A model generated the notes under the pieces. It was not told where the DNA came from, ran no database searches, and worked only from the letters and a program-made list of their open reading frames with translations. From NCBI GenBank assembly GCA_029718625.1, contig CM056389.1, forward strand, positions 19,015,521 through 19,079,520: a DNA stretch of 64,000 nucleotides, given 5' to 3'. The translations under genes and the position numbers were made by a program. This document shows positions 12,462 to 24,540 of the stretch, piece after piece (positions within the stretch are counted from its first letter, which is position 1; every line of letters starts with the position of its first letter). The stretch is from Synaphobranchus kaupii (taxonomy: Eukaryota > Chordata > Actinopteri > Anguilliformes > Synaphobranchidae).

Positions 12462-13508
12462 GCTACGCTCAGGGCCGGCCCAAGCCTCCATGGGGACCTA
12501 AGCAACATTTGATTTTGGGGCCCTCTATTACTGCCAATAATACTGATTATTGATCATTCACACACCTACTATAAACCTATTCTACTTATTCTACTCTGTC
12601 ATTACGAATACACTTGTAAAACTAAATGTGAGAACTTTTTTGTTGTAGTTAGATTGTAATCTACAGTGATTAATGCCATGTTTATTTACTCACATAAATT
12701 ACTATGCTCTGCAGCAAACGATTGCAAACAACATACCTCAAACTATACGTTAACTAAGTTAATTCATTAACGTTAATGCAAAAACATATTGCTAGCAAAC
12801 GCCACCGCGTTTGTAATTAACGTTTATTATTAAACATTTAATGTTACTATCAAACATTGTTATCAAAAACGTTTTTTTTTAATGCCAAAAATCGACCCAG
12901 AATAATATACACACTGAGAATCAACTTATTCAAAGTATTATACAAACATACAAAACGTTAACTTGAATAGTAAGCTATCTAACCTACCAGTTAAAAGAGA
13001 CATTTCTCTCGTTTTGAACTAACGTTAGCAAACTGTTAACTAATTATATGCTAACGTAATTTCAACTATAATTAGGGACTTTCCTAATTTGAGGAAACTT
13101 TGCAAAATCTCCTTGACACCAAATGTTATACCAAGACATGCAAACATACCTTTATCTTGATGTTTTTTCTCTGCCCCTGAAGGGTATGTCCTTTTTTGCG
13201 ACATGATTAGGCCTTTCACCTGCTATCTCCTGGAAGCGCAGTTAACGTTTCTAGAGCGGAGCTCTGACATTCTGACCTCTCACATTTGACACTCTGTTAA
13301 CATAATACATATATATATATATTTTTTTTTTTTGTACAATAACGTACATTTGATAATATATGAATCATCATCACTCACACATGGAAAAAAAAAAATTAAT
13401 TACGTTTTTCTTTTTTTAAGTTAATTGCTCTTGGGGGCCCCCTGGTGGTCACGGGGCCCTAAGCAGCCGCTTAGTTCGCTTATGCCTTGGGCCGGCCCTG
13501 GCTACGCT
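12462..13508. mobile_element. hAT-like non-autonomous element nested in copy 2
   Basis: The element proper is 12470-13500 (1,031 bp). It starts CAGGGCCGGCCCAAGCC and ends with the inverse (CTTGGGCCGGCCCTG), flanked by the 8-bp duplication GCTACGCT at 12462-12469 and 13501-13508. Copy 1 of the host element has the uninterrupted site with a single GCTACGCT near 7000, which is a clean empty-site control. The sequence just inside the ends is rich in GGGGCCC. No open frame encodes a transposase, so it must have been moved in trans. Confidence 0.9.
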
Positions 13509-15652
13509 GTATGTGTAGCCTACGTTGTGGTGAGTGAATACATTTTTTCCTGGTTGGTTCAGTTCAACAAGTTACTATGACAAGGGTGATGCAGGAAAAT
13601 AAACAGACCTAACAGCAAAGCATATTTGTGGTTAATGCTAATTTAGCTCAAGCAGGACGACGAAGAAGACAAGCAGGCTAACCTAACGTTGTCAAAACAA
13701 TTCTTCTTACCGTGAAAATATTTAATTTTTCCCCCCAGGGTTTCTGCGCTGTTATGGTTTTGAAAGCTTCGCGCTATGATTCAGGTTTGGCAAAACTGGT
13801 ATGCAGTAACAACAATGCTATCACATATTTTATAACTCTAGAGATGTATACCTTGCCAAAAATCACAAGAGCATTATTCCCCTCAGATGGTACCGACCAA
13901 CCCTACTGGCTCACGGACTACTAGGTGTATTATAATTTTTGACGTAAAAAATTATACCTAACACATAAAAGAGAAAACCTCTGTATCTCTCTGTATGTCT
14001 GGTGCACAGCAGCCAGCAGATGGCACGCAATGTACCCACACACACACACGCACGCACGCATTAATTAGGTATAGGGCCGACTAAATGGCCAATTAGTGAT
14101 TGTGCCATGGTAAGGATAAGCCACAAATCAGCTGTGGAGACTGCCACCTACAAGTTCATAACAGTGTCATCTTCAGAGATATATGTAGGAAACTTCATCC
14201 GTAAACAGAGGGATATTGAAGCTACAACATTATATAATCCTGACCATGTAGGACTATTCAGGAGGTTTCGGTGAGGGGCTAAAGCGCTTCAAAAACAGCA
14301 TGTTATCTAACCCTAACCCTCATATGACAACAATCCAGATGTATTTGGTAGGTAAAATAAGGTCTACACTAGCGCAAATCCAAACATATGACTGTGATTA
14401 GGAAAAACATCAATACCTTGAAGGATTTTTTCCACCAAATAAGCAAAAAATCAAAAGACTTGATTTTATCCAGGCTGGAGTCTCAAAGGGTCTCAGAAAC
14501 TACACCTCAAAGAGGCTGTAGCCAGACAGAGGTGAAAATTAAACTATGTCGTAGGACAAAACTAAATACATTTTTGGAAAGGCCTTGACCTGGAGAATAA
14601 CGTATGTCAATTATTTTGCCCTGACACCCCAGGGGACTCAGTAGCGCCCCCTAGAAGGGCAAAACTGGCCAAACTTCAAATGCTTCTAATTCTGGAACCA
14701 ATGGACATATCGGGTAGATATTTAACAGGATGATTAACTAACTAGTCTTTCATAAATAATGTCAGAGCCAGCCTTCAAGCTCTAACAGAAGGGCCTGAAT
14801 AAAACGTTTGATGCTTAATCATTTGATACTTTGATGATTCAATTAGATGATCAATTGGGATCTTAACTGATGCTATATTGAACATAAATTTTAAGCCCCA
14901 GGTCAATAGGATTAGTATTTTTTTCGTTATTGGTACTAATAGTTTAGAACTACAATTCCCCAAAAACCCGAGCTCTACGTAATGATGGCCTGTGAAAAGA
15001 TGGCGCCGTCTGTAGTCCGTTTAGGGTTAGGGTTCGGATAATAAATATATACGGCTAATCTGGGTCGCCCCATGTAGGGGACAGTATTAAAATGAATTGA
15101 GATTGTGGGATTTTGACCATATCCGACATAAACTGTTTGCTTTTTTTGTGACTGAATAAACCTTGCCACATGTTTTTTGTGTCCCTATTAACATATTTAG
15201 CGGTTATCGCCATCAACCAGTAGCTACTCAAAAGTTACTTACTCGTCTGGTAAACAAAATTCACTAGCCGGCTAGCTAGCTAACAACCGAAAAGTAGCAT
15301 AGTAGCCAAGCCCACAGTAATACCTCTAAATTTTGTTCTATGTAGCACGAAAACAGTCTGAGAAATGCTAGCATTGAAAATGCATGGGTTTAAATTTTGT
15401 TCTGTGTAGCACGATAAAAGTCGGACAATCGTGCTCCGGGTGACGATTCAATAGATTCATTGTCGTGACTATGAGCATGAAAAAGCGTGAGACCGGGTTG
15501 ATTTTTCACCTGTTAACATAACAAAGTGTACCTTAACCTAAAGGCTAAGACCATTGCGCTATTGTGTGAATCATCCTGCGTGAACACAATTCTGATCATG
15601 CTATTCTCCTGTCCTCTAATGGTCACCATCTTATCTATTTTCTCTCTGTCAG

Positions 15653-15703
15653 TTATGTCAAGAACAATTGCTACCACTCCTATACCTGTATACCCAGCTG
15701 TTG
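15653..15703 (+). other. Exon-like 51-base segment inside copy 2
   Basis: A pyrimidine-rich run ending in TCTCTCTGTCAG is followed by 51 open bases and then by a strong donor, GTAAGT. This looks like a small internal exon; the open frame reads through MSRTIATTPIPVYPAV. It lies in the only block where the two element copies have unrelated sequence, so it may be a piece of a captured or ancestral gene. I cannot identify the source, and a chance match of splice signals is possible. Confidence 0.35.
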
Positions 15704-15917
15704 GTAAGTACAACCTGTACAAAGGTTTTCCCTGCCCAATTCTGGCAGTTTCTCCAATCCTGGATTTGGCTTTTAACGGAACAGGGTTTTTTTAATGAAC
15801 TAAGTCAGGTTTTCAAAATTTATGTGATTATTTTTAAATTAAATTTGTAGTCATGACATTGTTCACCCAACGCCCTCTGCTCTTCCTCACCCGTCCCTTA
15901 TCTTCCCTACAAACACC

Positions 15918-15948
<31 letters not shown>

Positions 15949-18197
15949 ACACACTGGTAGCTGTCTAGTATGTAGGCTACATTTTGGGGAAACAGTAATA
16001 AAAAGTTTCAATTAATTATAAAACTTGTTTTTTTATTTAAGGGTTCATTGTTTGCATAAGTCATACAGTGGTATAAGGAGAAATTGCTATTTTTTTTTAT
16101 TTGTAAAGACTAAATAATCAAATGTACACCATTCAAAATTATGAATCATGAATAAGGGAAACATTTTTATTCTTCGATATGCTGCGTTTCATTCACAGCA
16201 AGTTTAATCACCGTCTCCAACGTTGTCCTGGATAAGGGGGAAAAAACGTAGAGACGTTAGGAGTTTGTTATAGGACACAGCAAAGTTCAGCAGCCTGTCT
16301 CAGTTTAAAGCCCACTCACCACATCAAGGTGCAGGCTGAACGTGAGAACACAGGATAAGACGCACATCCACAAGACAAACCCTGACAAGACACATTAAAA
16401 TGACAAGGTCACATTAAGGAAAAATGTACAGGTTTACGTGGGATCTAAGTGGTAGCCTACTAGCAAAACTCATCCAGGGGTGTCTGTAAGCAAAGACACT
16501 TACTCGTTTATGCGCTGTTAAAAGTGCATTACCGTATCTGGTTTTGATGCGCAACTTCAGTTCCTCAATCCGGTTGATTTCTTTTGAGCGATGAGAGGAT
16601 GCACACATGTAAATCGACATACAAAAGCAACATAATAGTAAACGCAGCCACAATAACTTAATGTAATGTTATGTAAAGCTACAATGTCCTATAGCCTAGC
16701 TGGGCTATAGACAACGGGGAGCACTCGCTGTTCTTCGCAAACATTTACCGCATAGCCTACTGTGTCACGCGGTTAGACAAAATAGGCTATTTCGAAAAAT
16801 ATAACCAGCTAATGACATGTTTGATCCACCAACCTTTCCCTTATATTAAAACAAAGTTTTATACGCTTTCCTAGGTCCAGCGCCTACCCCAGATCCACTC
16901 TACGTAGAGTGGATGTCGTGAGAACATTCGATATTATGTGAAAAGCAAAACAATAAATACATAGATACAATCTTAAATAGGTCTATGATACGATTACGTT
17001 CACATAATTAAATAACGATTATTGCATCTGCTTGTTTATTTTGTTTAATCCGTAACGTTAGTCTGTGGTATGGCTAGGCAGTAGCCTAGCTCCAGCGGTA
17101 ACATTACATTACATCTGGACCGGTCCCTGACTCAAGATTTCCGTGAACCAGCCTTGCGCGGCTAGCTAGTGTGGTGTAGCCATGTAACTGTAGCCTAAAT
17201 AATTAGAAATCGCGACCACAGTGGAACTTGTTGCCTATTTTTCCAGGTATAGCCTCTCAGGAATGTCTATGTTATTGTTAGACTGTTAGAATGAACTATG
17301 GTGATCTTGTAGTGTTATCGTAACGTTAGACAGATTAATGGCTAGGCTATAGCTAGGCCACGGATATCTTGTTGAAATACCTCAGCCTAACGAACGTGAG
17401 CAAAACTGCAAATCCAGATAAATTTAGTTACTAAAAATCTTTAATAACTGTCTTGTTAACTAGCGTTATTAACAATAATACGCCGGGAGCTGGACAACAT
17501 TTCTGTGGGCGGCTTTTCAGACTTCAACACTAACATATTCACTGGGTGTGTTACTAATTAGTGTAATCTAACAACACTCATCTTGAGATATGAAGTATGA
17601 ACTTAGAAATATTACACACGCGAAAGCATTTGAAAACCATTTCATTATTATGCACAAGATAGCTGGTAAGCGAACTTCATATAGCTACAGCAACGGATGC
17701 AGTTAGCTGAATGCTCATAGCAAGTCAGCTAACCATAGAGTTCAATGGAGGTTGAGAGAATGGATTTGAGGCGAAATGCCAATAGGCCTCCTCACGTGAT
17801 TGCCCTGTGACGTAACTAAAATGACCACGTGACCATGTTCTTAACCAATCACAGTTCAGTGCGCTTACTAAACACTCACCGATGAGTATTTTTAAATCAT
17901 GGCTCTCTTTTTTCTGTGTAGGCTAAAAAAATTTTGAACCCAGGAAAAATGTTAAATGTGATTGCCTGCTTCTATTGACTACAATATTGTGAACTTTTGA
18001 TACCTAGATTGCGCTGGGGCCACTATGTTGACTTTCACAACGCTCCATTGGAAATACATGGCAGAGCTCATAATAATACTATTTCCGGGCCATGGCAGCC
18101 ATCTTGCAGCGGTGCCATTGCGGAAGAACCCAAATTGAATAGGGCTGAATGGAACCACGTGACCACGTTTCCTTTCTAGTTAATATATAGTTCTATG

Positions 18198-18205
18198 GTC
18201 TACTC
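18198..18205. repeat. Target-site duplication, right copy (GTCTACTC)
   Basis: Third copy of the octamer, directly after the right end of element copy 2. Confidence 0.8.
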
Positions 18206-20279
18206 ACTTGCTCACACTGCTGAAGTGAAAGCTGACACTTTCGACATGGCCAGACTGATAGTGATTCTCGCCCTTGGTGATACTGTTAGTTTCACTCCCA
18301 TAATAAGACAAAGTGATAACCATTTTCGCTAGCAGAGCGACCGGTAGCTACTTCTTTGCCCGGTAGCTTCCATAATAAGTTACAAGAGCAGACCGAGTGT
18401 TAGCCATTTTCGCTAGCAGAGCGGCCGCCCGGTAGCAACTTCGTTAGCTAGCAAGAGCGTGAGCCAGCTATGTACGACCGGGGATTCTGGGTAGTGTAGT
18501 TATGTTTCTCAAACTCCGTTAATTATACGATTAAAATCTGATTTAAATGCAGTGATGAGTATGTAATGGACTATGTATCACATATATGTAAAATTTTTGG
18601 TCCATACAATGCCATATATCATCATAAGGGTGAAGGGTTGTTCCCGAAGTGGGGAAAAGTAATGGCTTCCGGCAGTCTTCCGGGACCAGCCAGGGATCGG
18701 AGGGGGCGGGACTACGAAGCTCTATAGGTCTTTCACCATGTAAGTCAATGGCAGAAATGTGGTCAAAATACTCGGTCAATAAATCTTTCCCACAAAAAAA
18801 TGTAATTGCAATAGGTGCCTTTCCATCATCTAATGCCTCTGCATGTGCTGATGTTTTTAAATATTGTGTCGTTTGGACAGGGTATTAACATTTGTTCAGG
18901 ACCAATCAGAGGGACAGGTTGAGTTCTGCCGACGCAGTTTGTACAAACGGGCGGCGAAAAAGAGATCCAGAGCTTCAATTCAGTTTTTACGAGGCCGTGG
19001 AAAGGCAATGGGTGACATCACAGTGGCTTTGTCCATATTTTTATACAGTCTATGGTCTTAAAATATTCACTCCACGCTGTACTTTGGGAAAGAGTCGTGA
19101 ACATTTCAAGACATGTCTTCAAAAAGATCGTGAAGTGTGTCGTCAGTTCTGAAGACACATCGGAATCGGGAAAGCCACCCCAAGTTAGTTTTGCAACAGT
19201 GGCACGGGAAATGTCAAAGATAAAAGAGAGTAGTTCGCCTTGCAGGATAGTGACTGACATGACAGCTGGATTGAATTACATGACTGGGTTGAATGACACT
19301 TGTTAAAGGACCGTACCGGTGTGATTGTTACTTCCCACCATTACCGGAGACTGTCCCTGTCATGGGCATAGGTAACAGAGCATGCTTTAGTAGGATGCTT
19401 GCTTTGCGTCCCAATACTCGAAAAATGCATCCTCCTTTCCTCTACTATTACCTCGTGCCCCGGAAACCAATATTTGTGTCCTAATCTTGGAATAATGTGG
19501 CTGATTTGGCTACATATTACTTACAAATAGATACAAATTGATAAATGTCTCGACAGAAACCGCAATGTCAAGTACATTGTATCCCGTATGCAACTACTCG
19601 AAACGTTCAGGCAGTTTTGCATACTTCCGGGTAGGAGAGGAGTGGTAGGGGGGGAGTGGAGGAAAGGAGATGAGTGAAGAATATTGGGACACACCCCAAG
19701 TGGGGAGTGAAGAATATTGGAACGCAGCCACAGAACTATTACGCAGCCTTGAATTCATAGGGGCGTGGAAAGGAAGCGATTCCCTCGCATCCGGTCTGCT
19801 TTCTAAAATTTGTCCCTGGAGTAAAACAGCCTTTAGACAGACATCAGGCACTCACAGAATGATTGGAGATCAATTTAGTTTTTACTAAACAGTTCGCTAA
19901 ACGGGTCATTATAAGACAGACTAAATGAAAAGTCTCCCTTTTCCTTTTATATTACGTATGCCTGGTTGTCAGGACCCAGTACTACCCCATTACTTAGGCT
20001 ACAACCCGTTATGATTTTGACAAGCCAGCAAAAATTTATTTTTTATGTGGCTGGCGCCAGTAAGATGCGTTTCGTTGGGGAGACCGAGGCGCCGGTAAGA
20101 TGCGTTTCGTTGGGGAGACCCTTTGCACACTTTTGGTTCTCGCTTACATTTCTGTCACAGTAAATCACTGGTACTTGTTTTTCATGTCAAAGTAAATGTT
20201 ATATTTTGAAGAATAAATGTTTATTTCTTAGATTATTAATACCATAACTTTCCTATCCAAAATGACTAACGCAAGCTTA
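18206..20279. other. No supported gene; fish repeat remnants
   Basis: Overlapping open frames on both strands (18543-19306, 19594-19888) match no domain I know and look like chance frames in moderately GC-rich sequence. The phrase TTTTTATACAGTCTATGG near 19038-19055 is a common end of dispersed fish repeats. An imperfect local duplication around CATTTTCGCTAGCAGAGCG occurs at about 18320 and 18404, and another around GAATATTGG at about 19680 and 19710. Confidence 0.4.
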
Positions 20280-20780
20280 ATAGAAAACACACGCCCTATA
20301 GGACCTCTCGGTAAAGGAAAATGTAACGAGGCGAAGGAACAGAGAGCTAACGTTCCAAGGCTACTTTCAGAAACGCGCAGTCACACACAAACATGTCCAC
20401 AACATCGCCCAAGCTCCATATAAGGAGAGACATACCTGGAGAACGAACAGAACTATAGTTCCGAACACAATCGTCCTGCAGGTAAAAAGGACGAACAGGA
20501 CAGCTACACCGGACATCCACCGGCCAAAAAGACCAACGCAAACTTAATCGAAAATAACCGCCCTGCCTCTAAGAATAAATAAAGCCCTAAAGTCAGTATG
20601 ATAAAAACGCCCTGTCTCTTAGTAAGAAACTACTATACAGATACACACAAACAAACAAAGACTCCTCTCGCTTTCACGGAAGAAAGCAGACAGAGAGAGG
20701 AGAAAGAGACATAAAAAGCCAAAAAATCTAGGCAACGGACTAAAAAGGAAAAAACCAGGAAGTGAGGACAGAAAAGAGCC
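20280..20780 (-). other. Downstream leader of the minisatellite unit
   Basis: No gene is seen. Two related phrases sit about 270 bases apart: one near 20261-20290 (GACTAACGCAAGCTTAATAG) and one near 20530-20560 (GACCAACGCAAACTTAATCG). This suggests an old internal duplication within the same repeat unit. Confidence 0.35.
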
Positions 20781-23060
20781 AGGGGGGACGAGTCCTAATA
20801 GCTACTTCCACATAGGCAGGTAAGCAGGGGGGACGAGTCCTAATAGCTACTTCCACATAGGCAGGTAAGCAGGGGGGACGAGTCCTAATAGCTACTTCCA
20901 CATAGGCAGGTAAGCAGGGGGGACGAGTCCTAATAGCTACTTCCACATAGGCAGGTAAGCAGGGGGGACGAGTCCTAATAGCTACTTCCACATAGGCAGG
21001 TAAGCAGGGGGGACGAGTCCTAATAGCTACTTCCACATAGGCAGGTAAGCAGGGGGGACGAGTCCTAATAGCTACTTCCACATAGGCAGGTAAGCAGGGG
21101 GGACGAGTCCTAATAGCTACTTCCACATAGGCAGGTACGCCAGGGGGGACGAGACCTAATAGCTACTTCCACATAGGCAGGTACGCCAGGGGGGACGAGA
21201 CCTAATAGCTACTTCCACATAGGCAGGTACGCCAGGGGGGACGAGTCCTAATAGCTACTTCCACATAGGCAGGTATGCCAGGGGGGACGAGTCCTAATAG
21301 CTACTTCCACATAGGCAGGTACGCTAGGGGGGACGAGTCCTAATAGCTACTTCCACATAGGCAGGTAAGCCAGGGGGGACGAGTCCTAATAGCTACTTCC
21401 ACATAGGCAGGTACGCTAGGGGGGACGAGTCCTAATAGCTACTTCCACATAGGCAGGTACGCCAGGGGGGACGAGACCTAATAGCTACTTCCACATAGGC
21501 AGGTACGCCAGGGGGGACGAGTCCTAATAGCTACTTCCACATAGGCAGGTACGCCAGGGGGGACGAGTCCTAATAGCTACTTCCACATAGGCAGGTACGC
21601 TAGGGGGGACGAGTCCTAATAGCTACTTCCACATAGGCAGGTACGCCAGGGGGGACGAGACCTAATAGCTACTTCCACATAGGCAGGTACGCCAGGGGGG
21701 ACGAGTCCTAATAGCTACTTCCACATAGGCAGGTACGCCAGGGGGGACGAGTCCTAATAGCTACTTCCACATAGGCAGGTACGCCAGGGGGGACGAGTCC
21801 TAATAGCTACTTCCACATAGGCAGGTACGCCAGGGGGGACGAGTCCTAATAGCTACTTCCACATAGGCAGGTACGCCAGGGGGGACGAGTCCTAATAGCT
21901 ACTTCCACATAGGCAGGTACGCTAGGGGGGATGAGTCCTAATAGCTACTTCCACATAGGCAGGTACGCTAGGGGGGACGAGACCTAATAGCTACTTCCAC
22001 ATAGGCAGGTACGCCAGGGGGGACGAGACCTAATAGCTACTTCCACATAGGCAGGTACGCCAGGGGGGACGAGTCCTAATAGCTACTTCCACATAGGCAG
22101 GTACGCCAGGGGGGACGAGACCTAATAGCTACTTCCACATAGGCAGGTACGCCAGGGGGGACGAGACCTAATAGCTACTTCCACATAGGCAGGTACGCTA
22201 GGGGGGACGAGTCCTAATAGCTACTTCCACATAGGCAGGTACGCTAGGGGGGATGAGTCCTAATAGCTACTTCCACATAGGCAGGTACGCCAGGGGGGAC
22301 GAGACCTAATAGCTACTTCCACATAGGCAGGTACGCCAGGGGGGACGAGACCTAATAGCTACTTCCACATAGGCAGGTACGCTAGGGGGGACGAGTCCTA
22401 ATAGCTACTTCCACATAGGCAGGTACGCTAGGGGGGATGAGTCCTAATAGCTACTTCCACATAGGCAGGTACGCAGGGGGGACGAGTCCTAATAGCTACT
22501 TCCACATAGGCAGGTAAGCAGGGGGGACGAGTCCTAATAGCTACTTCCACATAGGCAGGTAAGCAGGGGGGACGAGTCCTAATAGCTACTTCCACATAGG
22601 CAGGTAAGCAGGGGGGACGAGTCCTAATAGCTACTTCCACATAGGCAGGTACGCCAGGGGGGACGAGACCTAATAGCTACTTCCACATAGGCAGGTATGC
22701 CAGGGGGGACGAGTCCTAATAGCTACTTCCACATAGGCAGGTACGCCAGGGGGGACGAGACCTAATAGCTACTTCCACATAGGCAGGTACGCCAGGGGGG
22801 ACGAGACCTAATAGCTACTTCCACATAGGCAGGTACGCCAGGGGGGACGAGTCCTAATAGCTACTTCCACATAGGCAGGTATGCCAGGGGGGACGAGTCC
22901 TAATAGCTACTTCCACATAGGCAGGTATGCCAGGGGGGACGAGTCCTAATAGCTACTTCCACATAGGCAGGTACGCCAGGGGGGACGAGTCCTAATAGCT
23001 ACTTCCACATAGGCAGGTATGCCAGGGGGGACGAGTCCTAATAGCTACTTCCACATAGGC
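20781..23060 (-). repeat. 45/46-bp minisatellite, about 50 copies
   Basis: A tandem array of 2,280 bp. The unit reads AGGGGGGACGAGTCCTAATA then GCTACTTCCACATAGGCAGG then TAAGC (45 bp) or TACGCC/TACGCT/TATGCC (46 bp). The 45-bp form lies at the left end (about 20781-21140) and again near 22470-22640. The 46-bp forms fill the rest. On the minus strand the 45-bp form stays open as a 15-residue repeat, EVAIRTRPPCLPAYV; the 46-bp units break that frame, so a long protein is not maintained. A GATGAGTCC variant recurs at about 21927, 22252 and 22436; the last pair is spaced by four units, hinting at higher-order repeats. The array lies immediately downstream (minus strand) of an LTR-like promoter region. 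Confidence 0.95.
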
Positions 23061-23557
23061 GAGTCCCGCATAACTCCAATAAAGCACAACAGAGCAAAAC
23101 GGTCTCCTTAAAAACCTAGACAGAATCATACTGGCTAAACATTCAAAGGGCAAAATAATACCACACACAAAACAGCATAAATGATGCTGGACAATACACC
23201 ACAATACGACCAATAATATCGAAGCCCCGAACGAAGGAAACGGGAGGCTTATATAGCTCTAAGGTGACCACGCACAGGTGTGGACGCTGACAGAAGCTCC
23301 GCAATTAAAGCAGGGCGGAGCAAGCATCCACCAAAAGGGCAGCGCCCACGTGTGGCGACCGAGGAACACGACCGCAAGGGAAAAAGGATAATAAACCATG
23401 ACAAGGAGTGCCCCCGAAAAATCTCCAGCCCGCCTCCCCACAACAGACACACAGTGCATGAAAAAAAACAAAAGACTAAAGCCTGACACAACAAAATACA
23501 TTCAAATAGACAAACACGAACACGAGAGACAGCTGGGGACTACATGTCGCCATTACA
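23061..23557 (-). mobile_element. LTR-like promoter region, minus strand
   Basis: Read on the minus strand this begins TGTAATGGCGACATG (from 23557), has a TATA-like TATATAAG at 23248-23255, and then a GGGGCTTCGATATT block like the one downstream of the TATA box in the chromovirus LTR at the right edge of the window. That layout fits the U3-R part of a Ty3/Gypsy-type long terminal repeat that drives transcription into the minisatellite. I found no matching second LTR and no coding region, so this is a solo or decayed element. Ends are approximate. Confidence 0.5.
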
Positions 23558-24519
23558 GCGCCACGTGACGTATGCATTGTGACTTGCCTCATCATGGAGC
23601 AAGTTGTCACAATATGTGAGGCAAATTGTCACATTGTATTTTACAACAAATAACAACACAAACAATTCATCTTGAACACTGATTTTGAATTGTTTTATGT
23701 TGCACATAAACACCATTACACTGTGGTTAGAACAACAACCTCTCTGCTACATCCCCAATTTGTCTAGGGGTTCAGGGGTGTAACAAATATTAACTACCAG
23801 CTATTGTTGATTAAAAATTAACACAAAAACAATTGAACACCGGTGCTAGACCTACAAAGGTCCGTTTTTATTTTCAATTGTGTTTGTAATAAAGAATCGC
23901 CACAAAAACAGGAGGGGCAATAAGGGGCCATACCAAACAAAATGAAATAAACAAAATAAATATGACAAATATGACAAATAACAAATACTGACTGGTTATA
24001 AGGAAATTAGCTAACTAAAATACCCGAATATCTTCCACACCTAACTAACTATTCTGACTAACCTAAACTAACCAAAAACATACAAGGGTGGAACTCGCCC
24101 CTGTCCTAACTAACAATCAAGAAGTCTATATAACTGAAACAGCCTACTTTATCTCTTTCTCCCGCCCCACTCCGTTTTTCCCAACAAACCCGGCAAATCA
24201 CAATCCAGTACTCAGAATCCTAAAAACTGTCAAAGTCGGTACACATCAAAACACATCAACAAGAAATACTTAGTTTAGTAAATGGAGCTGAGCTCAAAAA
24301 GAAGCGCTTGCGCACATAGCACAATCCCCGTTTAAATAAAGTTCTGTTCCATCTCATTCAGCTGGCGGGATGGAATGAATGGAACGGGATAGGGCGAGAA
24401 ACAGCATCTGCTTCACCAATCACACGGTGACCTGTAAGCAATACTAGAGAGAGAAAGAGAGAGAAAGAACAAGAGACAGGGACACGGGAAAACTTGGCAC
24501 TGGCAGGTAACCCCGGGAG
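23558..24519. other. No supported gene
   Basis: AT-rich sequence with one short inverted pair around 23585-23640 (TTGTCACAATATGTGAGGCA). The frame at 24088-24273 matches nothing known. The region follows a primer-binding-site-like motif on the minus strand and might be decayed retroelement leader. Confidence 0.35.
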
Positions 24520-24537
24520 ATCCCGGACGAGCCCCCA
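24520..24537 (-). promoter_or_regulatory. Retroviral-type primer-binding site, tRNA-Pro-like
   Basis: On the minus strand the 18 bases read TGGGGGCTCGTCCGGGAT, the classic complement of the 3' end of proline tRNA used to prime reverse transcription by many gammaretrovirus-like elements. It is preceded by TT, as is usual just after a 5' LTR. The sequence before it on the minus strand (24541 upward) would be the LTR end, but it ends TTATATT rather than the expected CA, and I find no gag, pol or env nearby. Probably a relic of an endogenous retrovirus-like element. Confidence 0.5.
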
Positions 24538-24540
24538 AAT

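Larger units (their letters stand above)
11863..18197. mobile_element. Large TIR DNA element, copy 2 (6,335 bp)
   Basis: Nearly collinear with copy 1 along its length, starting CATAGAAATATATATTAACT and ending TTCTATG. It is longer mainly because of the hAT-like insertion at 12470-13500. It also differs in one block: 15569-15723 here replaces unrelated sequence at about 9131-9288 in copy 1. Small indels are scattered between copies. The 78/79-residue minus-strand frame at 16414-16653 is the counterpart of 10017-10253 and stays open across a 3-base indel, but I recognise no domain in it. No transposase seen. Confidence 0.75.

Noticed and set aside
20781..23060. CRISPR array
   Set aside because: The 45/46-bp units are repeated whole with no unique spacers, and the host is a eukaryote; it is a minisatellite.
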